This document shows, piece by piece, positions 7,579 to 15,323 of a DNA stretch of 20,507 nt. The stretch is from a candidate division TM6 bacterium UASB124 (GTDB lineage: Bacteria > Babelota > Babeliae > Babelales > RVW-14). Where the stretch lies: NCBI GenBank assembly GCA_945872225.1, contig CAMBZK010000004.1:1-20507 (forward strand), in the 5' to 3' direction. A program made the position numbers and the translations under genes. The notes beneath the pieces were generated by a model that had not been told where the DNA came from, made no database searches, and saw nothing but the letters and a program-made list of their open reading frames with translations. The number at the start of each line of letters is the position of its first letter. The stretch's first letter is position 1.

Positions 7579-8587
7579 ATGGCCCTGGGGTTTAGCGGGA
7601 TGGCTGCGGCAGCTGGTGCCGGCGGCCCTGGGGCGCCTGAACCATTGCTGTCGGGTCCTGCAAGAGATAAGGATGTGTTAAAAGACCAACGTAAGAGGTA
7701 TTTGAGCGACCACCCAGAAATTGAGGGCAAGCTACGCGAAGATATTCCCTATGGAAGATGTTCCGAAAATAGCTACGACTACCTTTGTAGCAACCCAGAA
7801 ATGATGGAGCTTGTGGAATGCGTGATTATAGCCAGTGCTAAATTTATGGCTAGGGTTGCATCCAACGTTGCTATGCTTGGTCATATTCAGGGAGTGTGCA
7901 TTTATGGGGGCATGCTTTCTATGGATTTTATCGAAGCGTTGCAGCACTGGCCGTTGGTATCTTTGCGAATTGGTTCGTGTAAATTTGCGAATTGGTTCGT
8001 GTAAAAATGTTGGATTGCTTCTAAAATCATCGCTACCAAAAACACTGGAAGAGCTTACCATAGAGTACGTGCAGAACTCGTCGCCTTATGCTGTCCCGCA
8101 TCTTGATTTACCCAAGCTGCGCTTATTGCGTTTGGTGCGATGTAATCACATAGATTTGCGAGCAGGCCTGCCTATGAATCTTGAAACACTAAATATTGTA
8201 TCTTGTGAGCAGGTTATTTTTCCAGTATGGGTTCCTGAGTCATTAAAGCATCTTGATTTTCAGGCATTAGATATTAAAGGGCTCCCCGATTTTGTCTTTG
8301 GTTCTAGTCTTGAATCTATTTATTTATGCGCTTGTGAGGGGTTTGCTGATTTGCCAGAGAGCTTGCCAGAAACAATAACGGGGCTATCTTTCTCCTGTGG
8401 GCGACTCAAGGGAGTGCCACCGTTCGTGTCATTGTTGCCTCGGCTCAGAAAGCTAGAGTTGTGGGGGAACAAGCCGGAGCTTGAGCCGTGTGAAGTGCTG
8501 AATGCTAGGAGGGAAAAAGTCACGGTGGAGTGGGAAGCAGCCCTCTTTGGGCCTGACTCGGGAGTGTCTTCAGACGATGGCGATTAA
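7543..8587 (+). pseudogene. Secreted leucine-rich-repeat protein, frameshifted by a 22-bp tandem duplication
   Basis: The ATG at 7543 has AGGA 7 bases upstream and opens a signal peptide (MNLSLFLIIIMQMALGFSGM, then Ala/Gly-rich). The frame runs 153 codons to a stop at 8002-8004. It is disrupted at residue 148 by an exact 22-bp tandem repeat (7962-7983 and 7984-8005). Removing one copy gives a continuous 340-residue protein that ends at 8587. The repaired reading aligns without a gap to the neighbouring paralog across the junction (SLPKTLEELTI versus RLPKTIEDLSI), which shows that the single-copy frame is ancestral. The second half has LRR units of the LPxxLxxLxIxxC type seen in YopM/IpaH-like bacterial effectors and ends in an acidic tail (SSDDGD). 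As sequenced, only a truncated secreted fragment would be made. It may be decayed, phase-variable or a sequencing artefact. A host-interaction role is inferred. Confidence 0.72.
7962..8005 (+). repeat. Exact 22-bp tandem duplication inside the LRR gene
   Basis: Bases 7962-7983 and 7984-8005 are identical (each begins TTTGCGAATT and ends CGTGTAAA). The flanking bases break the match on both sides, so there are exactly two copies. Because 22 is not a multiple of three, the second copy shifts the frame and brings a TAA into frame at 8002-8004. Confidence 0.97.
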
Positions 8588-8675
8588 GATACGATATCTT
8601 CCCTGAATGCTAGGGACATGGTTACTATTTCGAGCAGGGGATGTTTTTATCTTGTCAAACTCAGGGAGTCTATTA

Positions 8676-9467
8676 GTGAGTGTTAAAATTTTACTTCTGC
8701 TGTGGCTCAATATAGTTGCCCTTTCTGTGCGTCTTTTGGCAACAAGCATGTTTGATGGGGGCATAGGTATGCCATCGAGATGCCCTCGGCCAGGCCAAAG
8801 TTTTGATGAGGATTTTTCTAGCCAGCATTATGGCGCGGCAGAATTACGTGAGATAATGATGCATGACAGCTTACGTTGTCCTATGGTGCGCAAGGTGTCT
8901 ATTGTTGAAGATGCATGCAAGGGTTTGTTGGCTGCTTTTAATAACATAGAGCAGCTTCACGTGAGTCGTTGCGTGGTGGACAGAGCTGTTATTGATGTAC
9001 TGTCGGTGATGCCATTAAAAACATTGACGATGTTTCACTGCCGCGATGTTGCATCGGTGATCAGTAGGCTGCCAAAAACGATAGAAGATCTTTCTATTGG
9101 CTGGTATGGCTGGAAAGGGGTATTATCTTCTCTGCGGTTAATACTTGATCTCCCCTGCCTGCGGATATTGTGGTTAACGGATTGTGATGGTATAGATCTG
9201 CGTAGTGGATTGCCCAGAGATCTACAAGTGTTGTACATCACGTCGTGCAAAGGGGCTCTATTGCCTGAATGCCTTCCTCCTCGGCTTACTCGGGTAACCC
9301 TGTCTGATTGCGCGCTTAATGCGATACCGCCGCAGGTGCTAGCGTTGCCTTACCTGAAATATCTTGATGTGAGTGGCAATGCGATTCCTGAGCAAGAAGT
9401 TCATAATGCCGGTGGCGAGCGTGTTGAAGTCACTTGGATTGCACCGGTGGTTGAATTAAAGGTGTAG
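8676..9467 (+). CDS. Secreted leucine-rich-repeat protein, intact paralog
   Basis: The GTG at 8676 is chosen because AGGGAG stands 7 bases upstream and the N-terminus becomes a signal peptide (SVKILLLLWLNIVALSVRLL). An in-frame ATG at 8607 lacks a Shine-Dalgarno sequence and adds non-signal residues. The 263-residue product has irregular LRR units of about 20-24 residues, for example LPRDLQVLYITSCKGALLPE and LPYLKYLDVSGNAIPEQ, of the Leu-Pro-rich YopM/IpaH-like style. It is a paralog of the disrupted gene just upstream: LRILWLTDCDGIDLRSGLP matches LRLLRLVRCNHIDLRAGLP, and the tails NAGGERVEVTW and NARREKVTVEW also match. There is no E3-ligase or other catalytic domain. The likely role is protein binding outside the cell or in the host; the partner is unknown. 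The next gene, atpC, converges on it with a 55-base gap that holds no convincing terminator. Confidence 0.78.
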   Translation: MSVKILLLLWLNIVALSVRLLATSMFDGGIGMPSRCPRPGQSFDEDFSSQHYGAAELREIMMHDSLRCPMVRKVSIVEDACKGLLAAFNNIEQLHVSRCVVDRAVIDVLSVMPLKTLTMFHCRDVASVISRLPKTIEDLSIGWYGWKGVLSSLRLILDLPCLRILWLTDCDGIDLRSGLPRDLQVLYITSCKGALLPECLPPRLTRVTLSDCALNAIPPQVLALPYLKYLDVSGNAIPEQEVHNAGGERVEVTWIAPVVELKV

Positions 9468-9522
9468 GGTGATTTTTAGCAGCTAATCATTATTGGCGTG
9501 CATTTTAAAGGGCTTGTAGTGG

Positions 9523-9771
9523 CTAGGTACACAAGAGGATTGCTTTATTGGTGCTGACGGTAAAAACACCATTTTCTGCTTCGTAATGATCAACCTCTTT
9601 GCCAGGCTCTTTGAATGAGATTGGCGCTTTGTGCTTGATGAGCGAAACCAATGGTGCGTGATCGTATGCAACAAAAAAGATACCGGTCGGACTGGTGACT
9701 TCAATCCATTCAACCTGCAGCACTTTATGTTCTGTTGGAGTAACAATACTTAATTCGATCAGGGTAGCCAT
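9523..9771 (-). CDS. atpC: F1 ATP synthase epsilon subunit, short form (N-terminal domain only)
   Basis: The 82-residue product begins MATLIELSIVTPTEHKVLQVEWIEVTSP (in part), followed by GIFFVAYDHAPLVSLIK. This matches the beta-sandwich of F1 epsilon subunits (IVTP...V...V..P...G.....HAPLVS.LK). It follows atpD by 15 bases, the usual beta-epsilon order, and would connect the F1 head to the central stalk and c-ring. Typical epsilon subunits are about 130-140 residues; here the C-terminal two-helix domain that inhibits ATP hydrolysis is absent. Short epsilons occur naturally in some lineages, such as green sulfur bacteria, so this need not be a truncation. The only purine-rich sequence before the start is a weak AAAGAG, so coupling to atpD is probable. 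No other ATP synthase genes are in the window. Confidence 0.85.
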   Translation of the reverse strand: MATLIELSIVTPTEHKVLQVEWIEVTSPTGIFFVAYDHAPLVSLIKHKAPISFKEPGKEVDHYEAENGVFTVSTNKAILLCT

Positions 9772-9786
9772 AGCAAAACTCTTTGT

Positions 9787-11274
9787 TTATAGGTTGAGCT
9801 TGTTCTTTTCATACGCTTCTTCAAGCGTGCCAACCATATAAAAACATTGAATTGGTAGGTTATCGCAAGCACCCAGTAAAATTTGTTCAAAATCTTGTAC
9901 CGTTTTCTCCCGTTTGACGTACCGGCCGGGGATGCTCGTGTGCTGTTCAGCAACAAAGAGCGGTTGTGAGAGGAAATTTTGCATGCGCTTGGCGCGTTGC
10001 ACAATGAGTTTGTCAGCATCAGAAAGCTCATCCATACCCAAAATGGCGATGATGTCTTGGAGTTCACGATATTTTTGTAATACTTTTTGGACGTTGCGTG
10101 CGACATCATGGTGCTTTTGTCCAACGATGCTAGGCTTCAAACCTTTGGATACAGATTCCAACGGGTCAACCGCCGGGTAAATACCGGCTTGTGCAATTTT
10201 ACGCGATAGTACGGTGCTTGCATCAAGATGCTGAAAGGTTGTCGCTGGTGCTGGGTCAGTATAATCGTCCGCGGGTACATACACTGCTTGGATGGAAGTA
10301 ATGGAGCCATGGTGGGTGGTGGTGATACGTTCTTGGAGCATACCCATTTCAGAAGCCAAGGTTGGCTGGTAGCCCACCGCTGATGGCATCCGGCCGAGGA
10401 GTGCTGAAACTTCAGCCCCTGCCTGGACGTAGCGGAAAATATTATCAATAAAAAGAAGAGTGTCTTTATGCTCTTGGTCTCTGAAGTACTCTGCCATGGT
10501 CAAGCCAGTGAGGCCTGCACGGAGCCGAGCACCAGGCATTTCGCCCATTTGGCCAAAAACAAGGGCGGTTTTATCAATAACCCCGGATGATTTCATCTCA
10601 AGCCAGAGCTCGTTGCCCTCACGGGTACGTTCGCCAATACCAACGAACACCGAGTAGCCGCCGTGCTCTTTAGCAATATTGCGGATGAGCTCTTGTACAA
10701 TAACGGTCTTGCCGACGCCTGCCCCGCCAAAAAGGCCAATTTTAGAGCCTTTGACGTAGGGGGTGAGCAGGTCTAGGACCTTGATGCCGGTTTCTAAAAT
10801 ATCTTCGGTTGCTTTCTGCTCGATCAGCGTTGGCGCATTGCGATAGATCGACCATTGCTGTTTATAATCTTTTTTGCCACTGCCATCGATGGTTCTGCCC
10901 ATGGGGTCAAAAACGTGCCCTAAGACTTCTGGGCCAACAGGGACGGTGATTGGGTGCAGCGTGTCGACCACTGGCAGGCCGCGAGAAACGCCATCAAGGG
11001 GCTCGAGGGCTATGCAGCGCACGACGCCATCACCACAGTGCTGGGCTACCTCAAGGTTAATGAGATCAGGGTTTGCGGGAGTTATTTCGCCTTCTGCTGC
11101 TAAAAGCTGGTCGATGAGGGCATCATTCTTAACGATAATAAGCTTGTGCAAGATGTTAGGAATGTGGTGTTCAGAATACTGCACATCAACAACAGTGCCG
11201 CTAATACGCAGTAGGTGGCCTACCCGATGGCGGTTATTGCTTGGGCTTTGGTCTTTTGATGAGCGTTCCAACAT
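9787..11274 (-). CDS. atpD: F1 ATP synthase beta subunit (catalytic)
   Basis: This 495-residue subunit carries the catalytic nucleotide sites of F1. Visible motifs are Walker A GGAGVGKT (about 183-190), GERTREGNELW with the catalytic Glu, Walker B/DNIFR segment LLFIDNIFRYVQAGAEVSA, SALLGRMPSAVGYQPTLA, DPAPATTFQHLDA, and the DELS lever (DELSDAD) near residue 400. Small departures from the usual sequence are YVQAGAE for FTQAGSE and DDYTDPAPA for DDLTDPAPA. The ATG at 11274 has AAGGA 8 bases upstream; an in-frame TTG at 11292 would overlap that Shine-Dalgarno sequence and is rejected. The N-terminus carries an extra polar segment (about 15 residues) before HRVGHLLRISG. It pairs with atpC downstream, apart from alpha, gamma, delta and Fo genes, which must lie elsewhere. 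It could be a V/F-type hybrid beta only if those genes are missing; the sequence itself is clearly F-type. Confidence 0.94.
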   Translation of the reverse strand: MLERSSKDQSPSNNRHRVGHLLRISGTVVDVQYSEHHIPNILHKLIIVKNDALIDQLLAAEGEITPANPDLINLEVAQHCGDGVVRCIALEPLDGVSRGLPVVDTLHPITVPVGPEVLGHVFDPMGRTIDGSGKKDYKQQWSIYRNAPTLIEQKATEDILETGIKVLDLLTPYVKGSKIGLFGGAGVGKTVIVQELIRNIAKEHGGYSVFVGIGERTREGNELWLEMKSSGVIDKTALVFGQMGEMPGARLRAGLTGLTMAEYFRDQEHKDTLLFIDNIFRYVQAGAEVSALLGRMPSAVGYQPTLASEMGMLQERITTTHHGSITSIQAVYVPADDYTDPAPATTFQHLDASTVLSRKIAQAGIYPAVDPLESVSKGLKPSIVGQKHHDVARNVQKVLQKYRELQDIIAILGMDELSDADKLIVQRAKRMQNFLSQPLFVAEQHTSIPGRYVKREKTVQDFEQILLGACDNLPIQCFYMVGTLEEAYEKNKLNL

Positions 11275-11307
11275 TATGGCGTTCCTTGGCAAATGAAGCT
11301 CTTTGTG

Positions 11308-11337
11308 GTTATCGTAGTGTCACCAACCATATGACAA
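11308..11337 (-). promoter_or_regulatory. Candidate promoter for atpD-atpC
   Basis: TTGTCA (5 of 6 to -35), an 18-base spacer and GATAAC (4 of 6 to -10) lie on the minus strand about 35 bases before the atpD start, in the divergent gap shared with the hydrolase gene. Confidence 0.33.
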
Positions 11338-11410
11338 ATGAGCATTTTTGTAAAGAATTCACTAGGGAGGCACTAGCTTTTGGTGGTTTTGAGCTGTTTG
11401 TATAAGCCTT

Positions 11411-11439
11411 TTGACAGGTGTTTTTTGCCGTTGTACGAT
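11411..11439 (+). promoter_or_regulatory. Promoter for the secreted hydrolase gene
   Basis: A perfect -35 TTGACA (11411-11416), a 17-base spacer and -10 TACGAT (11434-11439, 4 of 6) end 28 bases before the ATG at 11468. This is the best sigma70-like promoter in the window. Confidence 0.55.
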
Positions 11440-11467
11440 GGTAACTGCATTATTGGGAGGGGCTTTT

Positions 11468-12664
11468 ATGCAATTAGTGCGGTGGGTATTTTTTACAGGT
11501 ATGTTAGCGATGATGAGCACGAGTCCTGTACGGCTTGCGGAATCAGCAGATAGCGACTTGCAACCATCAGTAAGCAGTCAGTCAACAGCGGTATGTGGTG
11601 CACAGCGGCCAGTTATGGTCGTGTTTGTGCACGGAACCATTCTGCCCTATATCAAATTGGGCATGGTTAAAAATTTGTTGCATGATTTTCCTTCTAATAT
11701 TTCGTATGAACATACGGTAGCCGATGTGCTTCGTTATCAAGGTTGTTATCAATATCAGCCTATTGCTGATTATGGCCTGAGGCTCTTGAGTGAGGCTGAT
11801 GGCGTTCGCTCGGTGGTGCATAAGCGCAATCAACTGTATGGCTCATTATTTGAAAAAATTTGGAAACATACTTTTGGTAAACAAATTTCTGCATCATATG
11901 CTTTTGGCTGGGATGGTAGTTTGTCGGCGCCGCGTCGTATACTCGCAGCACACGCCTTGTATAATTCGTTGGTGCGCGAACGCGAGAATGTTGCCTTAGC
12001 TAACAACTGCTTATCAACAGATGTAGAAATTGTTGTGGTGGCTCATAGTCATGGCGGGTCGCTTGGTTTATTGCTTGCGGCTGAGGAGACTGCTAAGCAA
12101 CGTGGTCTTAGCATAGAACATCTCATTTTACTCGGGACGCCGGTTCAGCAAGAGACTGCGTATTTGGTTCACCATGCAATGTTTCACAATATCTGGTCGT
12201 TGTATTCAATGGGCGATGTCGTCCAGGTGCTTGATGTTGTAACTACTAAGGGTGCAAGTAAGCGTCAGTTTCCATCAGAGCATCAGCCGGCAACGTTAAG
12301 GGAATGCGCCATTGAACTTATTGATGAAACAACGGGGGATACCTATTTGCCATCGCATGTTCAGCTATGGTTTTATGATGTGCAGCATATGCACCCCTTT
12401 TTCTTGCAGGCTTATTCTCCGTTCAACCCCTTGCCAATTTCGCTCTTTACTCCACTGATTTTAAAATTACTTATGGATGCGCCTCATCACCACGGTCCAG
12501 TGCGCATGGGGAAAAAAGACGGCAACGTTTTTGCATCCGTCAAAACGGATCACGTATCACTTGAATCTCACTCAGGGCATTTTGTTACCACTTCAGCGCT
12601 TAAAGAGCTTACACTGTCGTATGCTCTCTTTAAGCCGTATGAAAAGCATTTTTTAATGTCATAG
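11468..12664 (+). CDS. Secreted alpha/beta hydrolase (lipase/esterase-like serine hydrolase)
   Basis: The ATG at 11468 is preceded by GGGAGGGG and gives an N-terminal signal peptide (about residues 1-25, MQLVRWVFFTGMLAMMSTSP). The 398-residue product has the alpha/beta-hydrolase layout: the beta-strand VMVVFVHGT (49-57) with the His-Gly that begins an oxyanion loop, the nucleophile elbow AHSHGG (192-197) with Ser194, and ILLGTPV, a strand typical of lipases, followed by NIWSLYSMGDVVQVLD, where Asp250 or Asp256 may be the acid. SHSGHF (367-372) is a candidate for the catalytic His. These features place it near PGAP1/lipase-type enzymes, but the substrate (lipid, ester or other) cannot be determined. 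It stands alone in its own transcript, facing away from atpD and followed by secA after 118 bases. Export suggests action in the periplasm or outside the cell, possibly on host lipids (inference). Confidence 0.75.
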   Translation: MQLVRWVFFTGMLAMMSTSPVRLAESADSDLQPSVSSQSTAVCGAQRPVMVVFVHGTILPYIKLGMVKNLLHDFPSNISYEHTVADVLRYQGCYQYQPIADYGLRLLSEADGVRSVVHKRNQLYGSLFEKIWKHTFGKQISASYAFGWDGSLSAPRRILAAHALYNSLVRERENVALANNCLSTDVEIVVVAHSHGGSLGLLLAAEETAKQRGLSIEHLILLGTPVQQETAYLVHHAMFHNIWSLYSMGDVVQVLDVVTTKGASKRQFPSEHQPATLRECAIELIDETTGDTYLPSHVQLWFYDVQHMHPFFLQAYSPFNPLPISLFTPLILKLLMDAPHHHGPVRMGKKDGNVFASVKTDHVSLESHSGHFVTTSALKELTLSYALFKPYEKHFLMS

Positions 12665-12680
12665 GCCAGAAAGCGGCCTA
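12662..12680 (+). repeat. Small perfect inverted repeat after the hydrolase stop
   Basis: TAGGCC and GGCCTA pair around a 7-base loop, with the left arm starting at the stop codon. No T-run follows, so intrinsic termination is doubtful. It could stabilise the mRNA 3' end. Confidence 0.4.
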
Positions 12681-12782
12681 ATTAATGCGGTATTGATCAA
12701 ACATTCAATCATCGTTTGTTTTATGGTAGGCTGTCCTGCATCTACCTGAAATTGATAGTGTTGACTTGTTAGGAACAAAAGC

Positions 12783-15323
12783 ATGATAGCAAACATACTC
12801 GCCAAAATTTTTGGCACACAAAATGAACGAGAGCTGCGCGGGTTGTATCCCCTTGTAGGCCACATTAATGATCTGGAAGCAAAAATAAAACCATTAAGCG
12901 ATGTTGAGCTTGCTGCAAAGACGAATGAGTTTCGTGAGCGGCTTGCACAAGGTGCATCGATTGACAATCTTTTGCCAGAGGCCTTTGCTGTTGCGCGTGA
13001 GGCAAGTATGCGCGTCTTGCATATGCGTCATTTTGACGTGCAGCTCATTGGTGGTATGGTTTTGCATTCAGGTAAAATTGCTGAAATGCGTACCGGTGAG
13101 GGAAAGACGCTGGTTGCAACGCTCCCGCTTTATTTACATGGGCTTACGGGCACTGGCGCCCACTTGATCACGGTTAACGATTATTTGGTTAGACGTGATG
13201 CAGAAGAGATGGGCAAGCTTTATAATTTCCTTGGTCTTGATGTTGGTATTATTCAAAATTCAATGGATGATGGCGAGCGTAAAAAGGCCTATGGTGCTGA
13301 TATTACTTACGGTACCAATAACGAATTTGGCTTTGACTACTTGCGCGACAACATGAAATTTCATGCGGATGACATGGTGCAACGGCCCTTACAGTTTGCG
13401 ATTGTCGACGAAGTTGACTCTATTTTGATTGATGAAGCGCGTACGCCATTGATTATTTCTGGCCCAAGTGACCGTGGAAGCAATTTATACGATGTTGCCA
13501 ACCGTGCCGTTGTAACACTTGTTAAAGAAGATTATGAGGTTGATGAAAAAGCTCGCTCGGTACATTTGACCGAAGAGGGGACTGATAAGCTCGAATCATA
13601 CTTGCGCGTTGAAAATTTATACGCACCAGAAAACCTCATGGTACTGCATCATGTAACGCAAGCACTTCGTGCAAACACGCTCTACAAGCGTGATGTTGAC
13701 TATGTGGTTGTGGAAGGCGAAGTCCTTATTGTTGACGAGTTTACTGGTCGCATGCTGCAGGGGCGTCGTTATAGTGATGGTCTTCACCAAGCACTTGAAG
13801 CCAAAGAAGGCGTTAAAATTGAGCGTGAAAATCAGACGCTTGCGTCAATCACGCTACAAAATTACTTCCGCCTCTATAAAAAACTAGCAGGTATGACAGG
13901 AACCGCCGTAACTGAATCAGCGGAATTCTGGAAAATTTATAAGCTTGGCGTTGTTGTTATACCAACAAATATGCCCGTTGCTCGAGAAGATTTTGGTGAC
14001 ACGGTATTTTTAACAAGAGACGATAAAAACGCCGCTATTGTTGAAGATATTCAAGATTGTCACCGCCGTGGCCAGCCTGTCTTGGTTGGTACTGTGGCGA
14101 TTGAATCATCTGAGCATTTGAGCAATGTGCTCCGTCAAAGCGGTATCGCCCATAACGTTTTGAATGCAAAGCAGCATGAGCGCGAGGCAGACATCATCAA
14201 AGAGGCTGGCGAAAAAGGTCGCGTAACTATTGCAACCAATATGGCTGGTCGCGGTACCGACATTAAGCTTGGCGCTGGGGTTGTTGACGCTGGCGGCTTG
14301 CGCATTATTGGTACTGAACGTCATGAAAGCCGTCGTATCGACAATCAGCTCCGTGGCCGCTCTGGTCGTCAGGGCGATCCTGGGTCATCAAAATTTTATA
14401 TCTCTCTAGAAGATGATTTGATGCGTATTTTTGGTGGCGATCGTGTTAAAAAAACGATGGAGCGTTTTGGCATGAAGCCGGGCGAGAGCATCGAGCACCC
14501 AATGGTTTCTCGCAGTATTGAAAAAGCCCAAGAGCGTGTTGAAAAGCAAAATTTTGATATTCGTAAGCATTTGCTTGAATACGATGACGTGCTGAACCAA
14601 CAGCGTATGGTGGTATACAGCTACCGCCGCAGTATTTTAGATGGTACTGATCAGATTATTGGCCTGATTAAAGACATGATCGCTGATGTGATGTACAAGG
14701 TGTTTGCTGTCTATGCACCGGGTAGTTCATGTGGCATTGAAGAGCGCGAGCAAATTTTGACGGTGCTTGAAAATTTAACCAATTTTAGTCGTGACCAATT
14801 TGAGCAACGCTCATTTGAGTTTGGCAATACCAGTCGCGCGCAACAGCAGATCGTAGAGTTTCTGATTTACGAATATGAGCTTCGCCGCAACGCTGGCCAA
14901 AGTGAAACAACTCAGCAAGCAGAGAAATGGGTGCTTCTTGACACCATAGATCGCGCATGGCGCATGCACTTGCAAAATATTGATCATTTGCGTGAGGGCA
15001 TAGGCTTGCGTGGCTACGGGCAAAAAAACCCATTGATTGAATACAAGAAAGAGTCGTTCTCTGAATTTGAGCGCATGATGGACCAAATTAAATGGGACAT
15101 TGTGGCTCACCTGTTCCGCTTAGAGCTTGATAAATATTCAGCGGCGGCCCTTGAGGCGATTGAGCATGAGCATGAAAAAGAGCTTGATGCGATTCAAATG
15201 CGAGGCACGAGTGAAGCAGTAGAAGCACAACCGGTGCGTCGTGATGCACCAAAAGTTGGTCGCAACGATACCTGTACCTGTGGGTCTGGTAAAAAATATA
15301 AACACTGCCATGGTCGTGAATAA
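12783..15323 (+). CDS. secA: Preprotein translocase ATPase SecA
   Basis: SecA is the peripheral motor that pushes unfolded precursors with signal peptides through SecYEG. The 846-residue product contains Walker A RTGEGKT (103-109), DYLVRRDAEEMG, the DEVD Walker B (about 209-212) followed by SILIDEARTPLIISG, the preprotein cross-linking region, GMTGTAVTES, NBD2 with ATNMAGRGTDI and QLRGRSGRQGDPGSS, and the helical scaffold and wing. The extreme C-terminus CTCGSGKKYKHCH is a SEC-C zinc knuckle with Cys831, Cys833, Cys842 and His843, which in other bacteria binds SecB or ribosomes. The ATG at 12783 has AGGAA 8 bases upstream. Length is normal and no motif is missing. The stop TAA shares its last base with the ATG of the next gene, so translation is probably coupled. 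The secreted proteins in this window would depend on it. Confidence 0.97.
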   Translation: MIANILAKIFGTQNERELRGLYPLVGHINDLEAKIKPLSDVELAAKTNEFRERLAQGASIDNLLPEAFAVAREASMRVLHMRHFDVQLIGGMVLHSGKIAEMRTGEGKTLVATLPLYLHGLTGTGAHLITVNDYLVRRDAEEMGKLYNFLGLDVGIIQNSMDDGERKKAYGADITYGTNNEFGFDYLRDNMKFHADDMVQRPLQFAIVDEVDSILIDEARTPLIISGPSDRGSNLYDVANRAVVTLVKEDYEVDEKARSVHLTEEGTDKLESYLRVENLYAPENLMVLHHVTQALRANTLYKRDVDYVVVEGEVLIVDEFTGRMLQGRRYSDGLHQALEAKEGVKIERENQTLASITLQNYFRLYKKLAGMTGTAVTESAEFWKIYKLGVVVIPTNMPVAREDFGDTVFLTRDDKNAAIVEDIQDCHRRGQPVLVGTVAIESSEHLSNVLRQSGIAHNVLNAKQHEREADIIKEAGEKGRVTIATNMAGRGTDIKLGAGVVDAGGLRIIGTERHESRRIDNQLRGRSGRQGDPGSSKFYISLEDDLMRIFGGDRVKKTMERFGMKPGESIEHPMVSRSIEKAQERVEKQNFDIRKHLLEYDDVLNQQRMVVYSYRRSILDGTDQIIGLIKDMIADVMYKVFAVYAPGSSCGIEEREQILTVLENLTNFSRDQFEQRSFEFGNTSRAQQQIVEFLIYEYELRRNAGQSETTQQAEKWVLLDTIDRAWRMHLQNIDHLREGIGLRGYGQKNPLIEYKKESFSEFERMMDQIKWDIVAHLFRLELDKYSAAALEAIEHEHEKELDAIQMRGTSEAVEAQPVRRDAPKVGRNDTCTCGSGKKYKHCHGRE

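Noticed and set aside
7835..8587. Reading the second LRR half as a separate gene starting at 7835
   Set aside because: The segment 7835-8005 in that frame is out-of-frame reading of the first half, with no Shine-Dalgarno sequence or signal peptide. The 22-bp duplication explains the split.
8607..9467. ATG at 8607 as the start of the intact LRR gene
   Set aside because: No ribosome binding site precedes it and it hides the signal peptide; GTG at 8676 has AGGGAG 7 bases upstream.
9483..9746. 87-codon minus-strand ORF overlapping atpC
   Set aside because: It lies in another frame of atpC, which has clear family motifs, and the product matches nothing.
11275..11292. TTG at 11292 as the atpD start
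   Set aside because: The extension would overlap the AAGGA that serves the ATG at 11274.
12662..12680. Terminator after the hydrolase gene
   Set aside because: The stem is perfect but only 6 bp and no T-run follows, so it is kept only as an inverted repeat.
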